Of a DNA stretch of 64,000 bases, positions 28,761 through 36,948 are shown in pieces; positions within the stretch are counted from its first letter, which is position 1; every line of letters begins with the position of its first letter. The stretch is from the NCBI RefSeq assembly GCF_948472415.1, contig NZ_OX419519.1, forward strand, positions 6,601,001 to 6,665,000, written 5' to 3'. The notes beneath the pieces are model-generated. The model was not told the DNA's origin, did not search any database, and saw only the letters and a list, made by a program, of their open reading frames with translations. This DNA comes from Kitasatospora fiedleri (GTDB lineage Bacteria; Actinomycetota; Actinomycetes; Streptomycetales; Streptomycetaceae). A program made the position numbers and the translations under genes.

Positions 28761-30484
28761 TGCCGATCATGACCCGCCGGCAGTACACCGACATGTTCGG
28801 TCCCACCGTCGGCGACCGCTTCCAACTCGCCGACACCAACCTGGTCGTGGAGGTGGAGAAGGACTACAGCGAGGGCCTGTACGGCGACGAGATCGTCTAC
28901 GGCGGCGGCAAGAGCATGCGCGACGGCATGGGCGCCGACCCGCAGGCCACCGCCGCGCAGGGCGCGCTGGACACCGTGATCACCAACGTGGTGGTGATCG
29001 ACCCGGTGATCGGCATCGTCAAGTGCGACATCGGGATCAAGGACGGGTTCATCGCGGGGATCGGCAAGTCCGGCAACCCGCAGACCCAGAACGACGTCCA
29101 CCCGAGCCTGGTGATCGGCCCCGGCACCGAGGCGATCTCCGGCGAGCACCTGATCGCCACCGCCGGGGCGATCGACACCCACGTCCACCTGATCTCCCCA
29201 CAGCAGGCCCAGCAGGCGCTGACCAACGGCATCACCACCCTGATCGGCGGCGGCACCGGCCCCTCCGACGGCTCCAACGGCACCACCTGCACCCCCGGCC
29301 CGTTCAACATCGCCCGCCTGCTGGAGGCGTGCGAGGACGTGCCGGTCAACATCGGCCTGATGGGCAAGGGCAACGGCAGCCTGCCCGGCGCGCTGGACGA
29401 GCAGATCGAGGCCGGTGCCTGCGCGCTGAAGGTGCACGAGGACTGGGGCGCCACCCCGGCGGTGATCGACGCCGCGCTGTCCGCCGCCGACCGGCACGAC
29501 GTGCAGGTGGCGATCCACACCGACAGCCTCAACGAGTCCGGCTACTTCGAGAGCACCCGCTCGGCGTTCGACGGCCGCACCATCCACACCTTCCACTCCG
29601 AGGGCGCGGGCGGCGGCCACGCCCCCGACATCCTGCGGGTCACCGGCGAGCCCAACGTGCTGCCCTCGTCCACCAACCCGACGCTGCCGTACACCAAGAA
29701 CTCGGTGGACGAGCTGCTCGACATGGTGATGGTCTGCCACCACCTGAACCACGACATCCCCGAGGACGTGTCCTTCGCCGACTCCCGGGTGCGGGCCGAG
29801 ACCATCGCCGCCGAGTCGGTGCTGCACGACCTCGGCGTGATCAGCATGGTCTCCTCCGACTCGCAGGCGATGGGCCGGGTCGGCGAGTCCGTCACCCGCA
29901 CCTTCCAGATCGCGCACCACTGCAAGGACCAGCGCGGCCCGCTGGAGGGCGACAGCGCCCGCAACGACAACCAGCGGGTGCTGCGCTACCTGGCCAAGGT
30001 CACCATCAACCCGGCCATCGCCACCGGCATCGCCGACCACGTCGGCTCGCTGGAGACCGGCAAGCTCGCCGACATCGTGCTCTGGCCGATCCACTCCTTC
30101 GCCGCCAAGCCCAAGATGATCATCAAGGGCGGGATCATCTCCTGGGCCCAGATGGGCGACCCGAACGCCTCGCTGCCCACCCCCCAACCGGTGCTCTACC
30201 GGCCGATGTTCGGCCAGTTCGGCCGGGCCCAGCAGTCCACCCACGTCACCTTCATGTCGCAGGCGGGCATCGCCGCAGGCGTCCCCGAGCGGCTCGGCCT
30301 GCGGCGCAAGGTGCTGCCGGTGCGCGGCACCCGGGTGATCGGCAAGCACAACATGGTGCGCAACAACGCGCTGCCGAAGGTCGAGGTCGACCCGGAGACC
30401 TTCAAGGTCACCCTGGACGGCGAGGTCGCCACCATCGAGCCCGCCCAGTCGCTGCCGCTCAACCAGCTGTACTTCGTGGTGTAG
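28760..30484 (+). CDS. ureC: Urease alpha subunit
   Basis: A 574-residue catalytic subunit, usual length. The bi-nickel site is complete: IDTHVHLISP (HxH), the carbamylated lysine in CALKVHEDWG, VAIHTDSLNE and the HTFHSEGAGGGHAPDI block; the flap carries VMVCHHLNHDIPED with the catalytic His. It hydrolyses urea to ammonia and carbamate. Translationally coupled to ureB. Confidence 0.98.
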   Translation: MPIMTRRQYTDMFGPTVGDRFQLADTNLVVEVEKDYSEGLYGDEIVYGGGKSMRDGMGADPQATAAQGALDTVITNVVVIDPVIGIVKCDIGIKDGFIAGIGKSGNPQTQNDVHPSLVIGPGTEAISGEHLIATAGAIDTHVHLISPQQAQQALTNGITTLIGGGTGPSDGSNGTTCTPGPFNIARLLEACEDVPVNIGLMGKGNGSLPGALDEQIEAGACALKVHEDWGATPAVIDAALSAADRHDVQVAIHTDSLNESGYFESTRSAFDGRTIHTFHSEGAGGGHAPDILRVTGEPNVLPSSTNPTLPYTKNSVDELLDMVMVCHHLNHDIPEDVSFADSRVRAETIAAESVLHDLGVISMVSSDSQAMGRVGESVTRTFQIAHHCKDQRGPLEGDSARNDNQRVLRYLAKVTINPAIATGIADHVGSLETGKLADIVLWPIHSFAAKPKMIIKGGIISWAQMGDPNASLPTPQPVLYRPMFGQFGRAQQSTHVTFMSQAGIAAGVPERLGLRRKVLPVRGTRVIGKHNMVRNNALPKVEVDPETFKVTLDGEVATIEPAQSLPLNQLYFVV

Positions 30485-30487
30485 CGG

Positions 30488-31285
30488 ATGTTCCTCAGCC
30501 CGGACGACCGCCCGGACCACCCGTCCCCCGAGCAGCTGTCCCCCGAGCAGCCGCAGCCGCAGCCACGGCCGCAGTCGCAGTCGCAGCCGCCGCTGCTCGG
30601 GGGGCTGTCCGCGCTGCTGGTCAGCCTCCAGCTCGCCGACTCCGCGTTCCCCAGCGGCTTCTACACCCTCTCGCACAGCCTGGAGGGCTACGCCCAGGCC
30701 GGGGCCGTCACCTCCGACACACTGCCCGCGCTGCTCGCCGACCTGCTGCGGCACGCCGTCGGCCCGGGCGACGCCACCGCCCTCGCGCTGGCCCACCGGG
30801 CCACCACCGCGGGGGAGCCGGACACCGTCGCCCGGGTCGACCGGCGGCTGTACGCGGGCAAGTTGAGCCGCGAGATGCGGCAGGCCGCCACCCGCACCGG
30901 GCGGCAGCTGCTCGACCTGGCCGCGGAGGTCTTCGACCGCCCCCCGATCGCCGCCTACCTGCGGCTGGTCGAGGAGCGCCGGGCCCCCGGCTGCCAGGCC
31001 GTCGCGGCCGGCGTGGTGCAGGCCGCCGCCGGGGTGCCGGTCGGACAGGCCGTGGCGAGCGACCTGTTCGCGTTCAGCGCCAGCTTCGCCGGGGCGGCGC
31101 TGCGGCTGCGGCTGACCGACCACCGCAGGGCCCAGGTGCTGCTGCGCGGCGCCGCCCCCGTCATCGAGGAGACCGTCCGCGCGGCCCTCGCCCGTCCGGA
31201 GGCCGACCTCGGGTCGACCGCCTTCGCCTCCGACATCATGTCCGGCCGCCACGAGCGCGCCGAGGCGCGCCTGTTCGCCAGCTGA
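30488..31285 (+). CDS. ureF: Urease accessory protein UreF
   Basis: A 265-residue UreF; the body starts about residue 40 with LLVSLQLADSAFPSGFYTLSHSLEGY (split), the family signature, and ends with DIMSGRHERAEARLFAS. It is the GTPase-gating component of the UreD-UreF-UreG maturation complex. The first 38 residues are a Pro/Gln/Ser-rich extension with a short repeat (PEQ, QPQ, SQSQ) that other UreF proteins lack. Starts three bases after ureC. Confidence 0.93.
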   Translation: MFLSPDDRPDHPSPEQLSPEQPQPQPRPQSQSQPPLLGGLSALLVSLQLADSAFPSGFYTLSHSLEGYAQAGAVTSDTLPALLADLLRHAVGPGDATALALAHRATTAGEPDTVARVDRRLYAGKLSREMRQAATRTGRQLLDLAAEVFDRPPIAAYLRLVEERRAPGCQAVAAGVVQAAAGVPVGQAVASDLFAFSASFAGAALRLRLTDHRRAQVLLRGAAPVIEETVRAALARPEADLGSTAFASDIMSGRHERAEARLFAS

Positions 31286-31311
31286 GCCACCGGCGGCGAC
31301 CGCCGGAGGAA

Positions 31312-31382
31312 ACCAGCAGCAACCACCAGCAGCAACCAGCAGCAACCACCAGAGAAAACCACCAGCAGCAACCACCAGAGAA
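31312..31382 (+). repeat. ACCACCAGCAGCA-type repeat between ureF and ureG
   Basis: Six degenerate units of 10-13 bp (ACCAGCAGCA, ACCACCAGCAGCA, ACCACCAGAGAAA) fill the gap up to the ureG ribosome site. The stretch is G-poor on the coding strand and cannot fold strongly, in contrast to its surroundings. Confidence 0.85.
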
Positions 31383-31391
31383 GGAGTGCCC

Positions 31392-32012
31392 GTGGACGAC
31401 AACGTCCTGCGGATCGGGATCGGCGGGCCGGTCGGCTCCGGCAAGACCGCGCTGATCGAGGCGCTGGTGCCGGTGCTGATCGCCCGGGGCCACCGCCCCG
31501 CCGTGATCACCAACGACATCTACACCCAGGAGGACGCCCAGCACGTGCGCCGCACCCTGGCCGGGGTCCTGGACCCCGAGCTGGTGGTCGGCGTGGAGAC
31601 CGGCGCCTGCCCGCACACCGCCGTCCGCGACGACCCGACCATGAACCTGGCCGCGGGCGCCGAACTCCTGGAGCGCTTCCCGGAGGTGGACACCCTGCTC
31701 TACGAGTCCGGCGGCGACAACCTGACACTGACGTTCAGCCCGGTGCTGGCCGACGTGTTCGTGTTCGTGCTGGACACCGCCGAGGGCGAGAAGATGCCCC
31801 GCAAGCGCGGCCCGGGCATCACCGAGTCCGACCTGCTGGTCATCAACAAGATCGACATCGCCCAGTACGTGCGCACCGACATCGAGGTGATGGAGGCCGA
31901 CGCGCACCAGGTCCGCGACGGCAAGCCGGTCATCCTCACCAACTCGCTCGACGGCACCGGCGTGGAGGAGCTCGCCGAGTTCCTCGGCAGCCGCCGCAAG
32001 GCGCTGATCTGA
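31392..32012 (+). CDS. ureG: Urease accessory GTPase UreG
   Basis: A 206-residue SIMIBI GTPase. GTG 31392 has AAGGAG five bases upstream (an earlier GTG at 31386 overlaps that site). Walker A is GIGGPVGSGKT (residues about 8-18), the CPH metal motif is in ETGACPHTA, ESGGDNL is the Walker B/UreG signature and VINKIDIA gives guanine specificity. It delivers nickel to urease. No separate UreE is present. Confidence 0.96.
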   Translation: MDDNVLRIGIGGPVGSGKTALIEALVPVLIARGHRPAVITNDIYTQEDAQHVRRTLAGVLDPELVVGVETGACPHTAVRDDPTMNLAAGAELLERFPEVDTLLYESGGDNLTLTFSPVLADVFVFVLDTAEGEKMPRKRGPGITESDLLVINKIDIAQYVRTDIEVMEADAHQVRDGKPVILTNSLDGTGVEELAEFLGSRRKALI

Positions 32013-32014
32013 CC

Positions 32015-32985
32015 ATGGCCACCGCCCCGCCCCGGCCGACGGCGGCGACCGCCGCCGACCGGCTCGACGCGGCGTACTGGTCCGCCGGCCGCCTCCCCGC
32101 GGAGGTGGCCGGCTGGGCCGCGCGCCCCGACACCCTCGCCCCCGGCTCGCCCGCCAAGGTCGGCATCCTCGACCTGGCCTTCGCCGTCCGCGCCGGCCGC
32201 ACCGAACTCGTCGAGCGGTACCAGAAGACCCCGCTCCAGATCATGCGCCCGCTGTGGATCGACCCCGCCCGGCCCGACGCCGCCCACGTCTACCTGATGG
32301 CCACCGGCGGCGGCGTCACCCAGGCCGACCGCTACCGGATCGACGTCCGCTGCGGCCCCGGCACCCGGGTCCACCTCACCACCCAGGCCGCCACCAAGGT
32401 GTTCCGGATGGAACAGGACTACGCCAGCCAGCTGGTCCACCTCGAAGCGGCCCCGGGCGCCTACCTGGAGTACCTGCCCGACCCGCTGATCCCGTTCCGC
32501 GACTCCCGGTTCTACCAGCGCACCACCGTCACCGCCGCCCCCGGCTCCACCGTGGTGCTCGGCGAGACGATCACCGCCGGACGGCTCGCCCGCGACGAGC
32601 GGCACGACTACCGGGTGCTCGCCACCGACCTGGAGATCGTCCGCCCCGACGGCACCCCGCTCGCCGTCGACACCCTGCGGCTCACCCCGGCGGCGACCGG
32701 CGCACCGTCACCGGCCCCGCCGTGTTCGCCGGGCACGACCACCTCGCCACCCTGTTCGTGGTCAGCGACCTGCGCCCCGCCGCCGAGATCGCCGACACCC
32801 TGCACCGCGCCCTCGACGGCCGCGGCCTGCGGTACGGCGTCTCCACCCTGCCCGAGGACGCCGGCGCCTGGCTGCGCCTGCTGGAGGACAGCCCCGTCCG
32901 CACCGCCGCCGCGCTCGCCGACGCCTGGCGGGCCGTCCGGCTGCTGCTCACCGGTACCCCCGCGCCCGCCCTGCGCAAGACCTGA
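32015..32985 (+). CDS. ureD: Urease accessory protein UreD, broken by a 1-base deletion
   Basis: A UreD of about 323 residues when repaired. The first frame from ATG 32015 has family motifs KTPLQIMRPLW, HLTTQAATKVFRME, LEYLPDPLIPFRDSRFYQ and GETITAGR. Near 32690 one G is missing (ACCCCGGCGGCG), and the rest (DRRTVTGPAVFAGHDHLATL to ALRKT, TGA 32985) lies in the next frame. Length is one base short of a multiple of three. As read, the first frame would run to 33172 into the next gene. UreD binds apo-urease and recruits UreF-UreG. Confidence 0.9.
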
Positions 32986-32989
32986 CCCG

Positions 32990-33068
32990 CCCGCCCGCCC
33001 GGCCGTCTGCCCGCCCGGCCGTCTGCCCGCTCACCCGGCCGTCTGCCCGGCCGCCCGCTCGCCCGCCC
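32990..33068 (+). repeat. Tandem GC-rich repeat before amt
   Basis: Degenerate copies of GGCCGTCTGCCCGC with CCCG runs fill the gap between ureD and the ammonium transporter ribosome site. Confidence 0.7.
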
Positions 33069-33084
33069 CAGGAGGTAGAACCCC

Positions 33085-34437
33085 GTGCTCTCCGCGCCCC
33101 CGCCGATGCCGCCGGCCTACAACGCCGGCGACACGGCCTGGCTGCTGGCCTCCACCGCCATGGTCCTGCTGATGACGCCCGGCCTGGCGTTCTTCTACGG
33201 CGGCATGGTCCGGCTCAAGCACATCCTGATGATGCTGAAGATGAGCTTCGCCGCGCTCGCCTTCGGCACCCTGGTCTGGTGGGCGCTCGGCTACACCCTG
33301 GCCTTCGGGCCGGACGCCGGCGGGGCCGGGGTGATCGGCACCCTGGACCTGGCGTTCTTCCGCGGCATCGAGATCAACACGCTCAGCGGCACCATCCCCA
33401 CCTACATCTTCGCCACCTTCCAGATGGGCTTCGCGGTGGTCACCGTCGCCCTGATCAGCGGCTCGGTCGCCGACCGGGCCCGGATGCGCGGCTGGCTGGT
33501 GTTCGTCCCGCTGTGGCTGCTGGTCGTCTACGCGCCCGCCGCGCACTGGGTGTTCGACTCCCAGGGCTGGGTCCACGACCGGCTCGGCGCGCTCGACTTC
33601 GCCGGCGGCCTGCCCGTCGAGCTCAACTCCGGCGCCGCCGGGCTCGCCGTCGCCGTCGCCCTGCGCGGCCCGCGCGACTGGGCCCGGCGCGCGGAGCGGC
33701 CCAACAACATCCCGCTGGTGGTGATCGGCGTCGGGCTGCTCTGGTTCGGCTGGTTCGGCTTCAACTCCGGCTCCGCGCTCAACGACCAGGGCACCGCCGC
33801 CGCGGCCTTCCTCAACACCCAGCTCGGCGGCGCCGCCGCGATGGTCACCTGGCCGCTGGTCGAGAAGTGGCGCACCGGGCGGGTCAGCACCACCGGCGTG
33901 GTCTCCGCGGGCGTGGCCGGCATGGTCGCCATCACCCCCGCCTGCGGCGAGATCGACCCGCTCGGCGCGGTGGTCACCGGCCTGGTCGCCGGGCTGGTCT
34001 GCGCCTGGGCGGTCACCCTCAAGTACCGCTTCGGCGTGGACGACACGCTCGACGTGGTCGGCGTGCACGGCGTCGGCGGCATCACCGGCCTGGTCATGGT
34101 CGGCCTGTTCGCCACCGCCCGGATCAGCGGCCAGAAGGGCCTGTTCCACGGCGGCGGCTGGAGCCTGCTGGGCAAGCAGGTGCTCGCCGTGCTGGCGGTG
34201 GCCGCGTTCTCCTTCACCCTGACCTGGCTGCTGGCCAGGCTCGTCGACGCCGTGGTCGGCTTCCGGGCCGCCGCCGCGTACCAGCACGTCCCCGGCGAGG
34301 CCGCCGAGACCGCCTACGACACCCTCACCGCCGAGCGCCTCGGCACCCTGGTGGACTCCGGCGCCGTCCGCAGCGACAGCGAACTCGTCCGGAAGATCGC
34401 CGAGTTGATCAGGACCCGGCGCGAGGACGGGAGCTGA
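33085..34437 (+). CDS. amt: Ammonium transporter
   Basis: A 450-residue Amt/Rh channel with 11 membrane helices. It starts with a short periplasmic peptide, has MTPGLAFFYGGMVR in helix 1, YAPAAHWVFD (first pore His region) and the signature DDTLDVVGVHGVGGITG with the second pore His. GTG 33085 follows AGGAGG. The C-terminal cytosolic tail is longer than in E. coli AmtB (about 60 residues after the last helix). No PII gene follows. Position after ureD suggests ammonia recapture or sensing. Confidence 0.95.
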   Translation: MLSAPPPMPPAYNAGDTAWLLASTAMVLLMTPGLAFFYGGMVRLKHILMMLKMSFAALAFGTLVWWALGYTLAFGPDAGGAGVIGTLDLAFFRGIEINTLSGTIPTYIFATFQMGFAVVTVALISGSVADRARMRGWLVFVPLWLLVVYAPAAHWVFDSQGWVHDRLGALDFAGGLPVELNSGAAGLAVAVALRGPRDWARRAERPNNIPLVVIGVGLLWFGWFGFNSGSALNDQGTAAAAFLNTQLGGAAAMVTWPLVEKWRTGRVSTTGVVSAGVAGMVAITPACGEIDPLGAVVTGLVAGLVCAWAVTLKYRFGVDDTLDVVGVHGVGGITGLVMVGLFATARISGQKGLFHGGGWSLLGKQVLAVLAVAAFSFTLTWLLARLVDAVVGFRAAAAYQHVPGEAAETAYDTLTAERLGTLVDSGAVRSDSELVRKIAELIRTRREDGS

Positions 34438-34545
34438 CGGGAGGCCCGCAGGCAGGCCCGCCGACAGGGCCGCCGGGGGGCGGCCCGCGCGACGCCCCGG
34501 ACGCACGAGAGGCAGGGAGCGCGCGCTCTCCTGCCGATATCAAAC

Positions 34546-34582
34546 TTATACCGCAAGGGGGGCCTTGCGGCAAGGCCCCCCC
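34546..34582 (+). promoter_or_regulatory. Rifamycin-associated element (RAE) in the helR promoter
   Basis: A long palindrome at 34557..34582 contains CCTTGCGGCAAGGCCCC flanked by G/C runs. It agrees with the RAE known from Streptomyces rifamycin-resistance genes (GGGGCTTGCGGCAAGGCCCC). The ten-base arms GGGGGGCCTT/AAGGCCCCCC surround GCGGC. TTATAC (34546..34551), a likely -10 box, lies directly upstream, so the element covers the start of transcription. An overlapping alternative hairpin CCGCAAGG/CCTTGCGG is also possible. Confidence 0.8.
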
Positions 34583-34702
34583 GATGCCGCACAATCGCTG
34601 GTCTGAACCGGGAAACCCGCGCAAACAGCACGAACGGGGCAGACCGCGAACAGCACGCGGACGGAGCGCGGCCGACCCGGCAGCGGATCGGAGTCACCAC
34701 CC

Positions 34703-36862
34703 ATGAACCAGCCGACGACCAGCGCCTTCGACCTGCCCGCGCGGCTCGCCGCCAAGGCGGACCCGGCCCTGATCGCCGCCGACGACCGGCACTTCGCCGA
34801 GGTCGCCGACACCCTGCGGCGGGACGTCGCGGAGCTGACCGCGCGCCTGGAGGAGGTGCGCCGCAGCCCCGGCGGGGCCGGCCAGGCCGCGATGGACCGC
34901 GACAACGAGGTGCACCGGCTCTCCGCCCGGCTGCGCACCCTGGGCCGCTTCGGCCACGACCTGTGCCTGGGCCGGATCGTTCGGGCCGACGACCCCGAGC
35001 CGATCTACATCGGCCGCCTCGGCCTCGCCGACGCCGACGGCCGCCGCCTGCTGGTCGACTGGCGCTCGCCCGCCGCCGAGCCGTTCTTCGCCGCCACCCA
35101 CGCCAACCCGATGGGCCTGGCCAGCCGCCGCCGCTACCGCTGGCAGCGCGGCCGGGTCGGCGACTACTGGGACGAGGTGTTCACCGCCGACGGCCTGGAG
35201 GGCCACGCCGCGCTGGACGACCAGTCCGCGTTCATCGCCAGCCTCGGCAGCTCCCGCTCCGAGCGGATGCGCGACGTGCTGGCCACCATCCAGGCCGACC
35301 AGGACGCCATCATCCGGGCCGGCTCGCGCGGCTCCCTGGTGGTCGACGGCGGCCCCGGCACCGGCAAGACCGTGGTCGCCCTGCACCGCACCGCCCACCT
35401 GCTGTACTCCGACCCGCGGCTGGGCCACCGCAAGGGCCGGGTGCTGTTCGTCGGCCCGCACCAGCCCTACCTGGCGTACGTCGCCGACGTGCTGCCCAGC
35501 CTCGGCGAGGAGGGCGTGCTGACCTGCACCCTGCGCGACCTGCTGCCCGAGGGCACCGCCGTCGCGCCCGAACCCGACCCCGAGGTGGCCCGGCTCAAGG
35601 CCGCCGCCGGGATGGTGCACGCGATCGAGAAGGCCGTCGCCGTCTACGAGGAGCCGCCCGCCGAGGGACGCAAGCTCTCCACCGAGTGGTACGAGCTGTG
35701 GATCGACCCCGAGGACTGGACCGAGGCGTTCGCCGCCCCCGGCCCCGGCACCCCGCACAACGAGGCCCGCCAGCAGATCCTGGACGAGCTGATCACCATC
35801 CTGCTGGACAAGAACGCCGACTCCTTCGACGACGAGGACGGCATCTCGCCCGAGGTGCTCCGCCGCGAACTGCGCCGCGACCCCGAACTGCTCGGCGCGC
35901 TGCGCCGCGCCTGGCCGATCCTGGAGCCCACCGACCTGGTCGGCGACCTGTGGACCGTCCCCGCCTACCTGCGGCTGTGCGCGCCCTGGCTGAGCCGCGA
36001 GGAGATCCGCGCCCTCCAGCGCCCCGACCCGGCCGCCTGGACGCTCGCCGACCTACCGCTGCTGGACGCCGCCCGCCGCCGCCTCGGCGACACCGACGCC
36101 GACCGCCGCCAGCGCGCCCAGCGGGCCCGGCTGGCCACCGAGCGCGAGCTGATGGACGGCGTGGTCGACCACCTGCTGACCTCCGACGACGACGGCGAGG
36201 GCGCGGTCGCCATGCTGCGCGGCGCCGACCTGCGCGAGGCGCTGATCGACCACGACGACCCCGAGCCGGTCCACCCCGACCTGCTGGCCGGGCCGTTCGC
36301 CCACATCGTGGTGGACGAGGCGCAGGAACTCACCGACGCCGAGTGGCAGATGCTGATCGCCCGCTGCCCGCCCCGCTCCTTCACCATCGTCGGCGACCGG
36401 GCCCAGGCCCGGCACGGCTTCACCGAGTCCTGGACCGAACGCCTGGAGCGGGCCGGCCTGGAGCGGATCACCCTCACCTCGCTGACCGTCAACTACCGCA
36501 CGCCGGAAGAGGTGATGGCCGAGGCCGAGCCGGTGATCCGGGCCGCGCTCCCCGACGCCAACGTCCCCACCTCGATCCGGCGCAGCGGCCTGCCCGTGCA
36601 CCACGGCGCCCGGGCCGAACGGGACGGGCTGCTGGCGGCCTGGCTGGCCGACCACCCCGAGGGCACCGCCTGCGTGATCGGCGACCCGTTCTTCCCCGGC
36701 CTGCCCCGGGTCCGCTCGCTCAGCCCCGAGCTGGTCAAGGGCCTGGAGTTCGACCTGGTGGTGCTGGTCGACCCGGACGCGTTCGGCGACGGCGTCGAGG
36801 GCGCCGTCGACCGCTACGTCGCGATGACCCGGGCCACCGGGCAGCTCGCCGTGCTGCGCTGA
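34703..36862 (+). CDS. helR: HelR-type RNA polymerase-associated helicase-like protein
   Basis: A 719-residue UvrD/HelD-like protein. N-terminal coiled-coil arm (residues about 15-85), then a RecA-like domain with Walker A GGPGTGKT (about residue 217), motif II in VDEAQELTDAEWQML, and the final helicase motifs NYRTPEEVMAEAEP and DRYVAMTRATGQLAVL. With the RAE in its promoter it matches HelR, which in Streptomyces pulls rifamycin from RNA polymerase and raises resistance. It lacks the extra lengths of HelD from Bacillus. ATG 34703 has a poor ribosome site. Confidence 0.9.
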   Translation: MNQPTTSAFDLPARLAAKADPALIAADDRHFAEVADTLRRDVAELTARLEEVRRSPGGAGQAAMDRDNEVHRLSARLRTLGRFGHDLCLGRIVRADDPEPIYIGRLGLADADGRRLLVDWRSPAAEPFFAATHANPMGLASRRRYRWQRGRVGDYWDEVFTADGLEGHAALDDQSAFIASLGSSRSERMRDVLATIQADQDAIIRAGSRGSLVVDGGPGTGKTVVALHRTAHLLYSDPRLGHRKGRVLFVGPHQPYLAYVADVLPSLGEEGVLTCTLRDLLPEGTAVAPEPDPEVARLKAAAGMVHAIEKAVAVYEEPPAEGRKLSTEWYELWIDPEDWTEAFAAPGPGTPHNEARQQILDELITILLDKNADSFDDEDGISPEVLRRELRRDPELLGALRRAWPILEPTDLVGDLWTVPAYLRLCAPWLSREEIRALQRPDPAAWTLADLPLLDAARRRLGDTDADRRQRAQRARLATERELMDGVVDHLLTSDDDGEGAVAMLRGADLREALIDHDDPEPVHPDLLAGPFAHIVVDEAQELTDAEWQMLIARCPPRSFTIVGDRAQARHGFTESWTERLERAGLERITLTSLTVNYRTPEEVMAEAEPVIRAALPDANVPTSIRRSGLPVHHGARAERDGLLAAWLADHPEGTACVIGDPFFPGLPRVRSLSPELVKGLEFDLVVLVDPDAFGDGVEGAVDRYVAMTRATGQLAVLR

Positions 36863-36894
36863 GCCCGGGCGTCGGGCAGCTCGCCGTGCTGCGC
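36839..36894 (+). repeat. Direct duplication of the 3' end of helR
   Basis: A 21-bp segment (36839..36859) spanning the last codons of helR is repeated exactly at 36874..36894, after the stop. It is followed by short CCGGACG and CCGGGGG repeats up to 36945. Confidence 0.9.
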
Positions 36895-36948
36895 CGGGCC
36901 CGGACGCCGGACGCCGGACGCCGGGGGCCGGGGGCCGGGGGCCGGGGC

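Noticed and set aside
10100..32700. Programmed -1 or +1 frameshifting as the reason for the broken genes
   Set aside because: The sites lack slippery heptamers and downstream pseudoknots, and affect unrelated genes that are normally encoded in one frame. Sequence error is simpler.
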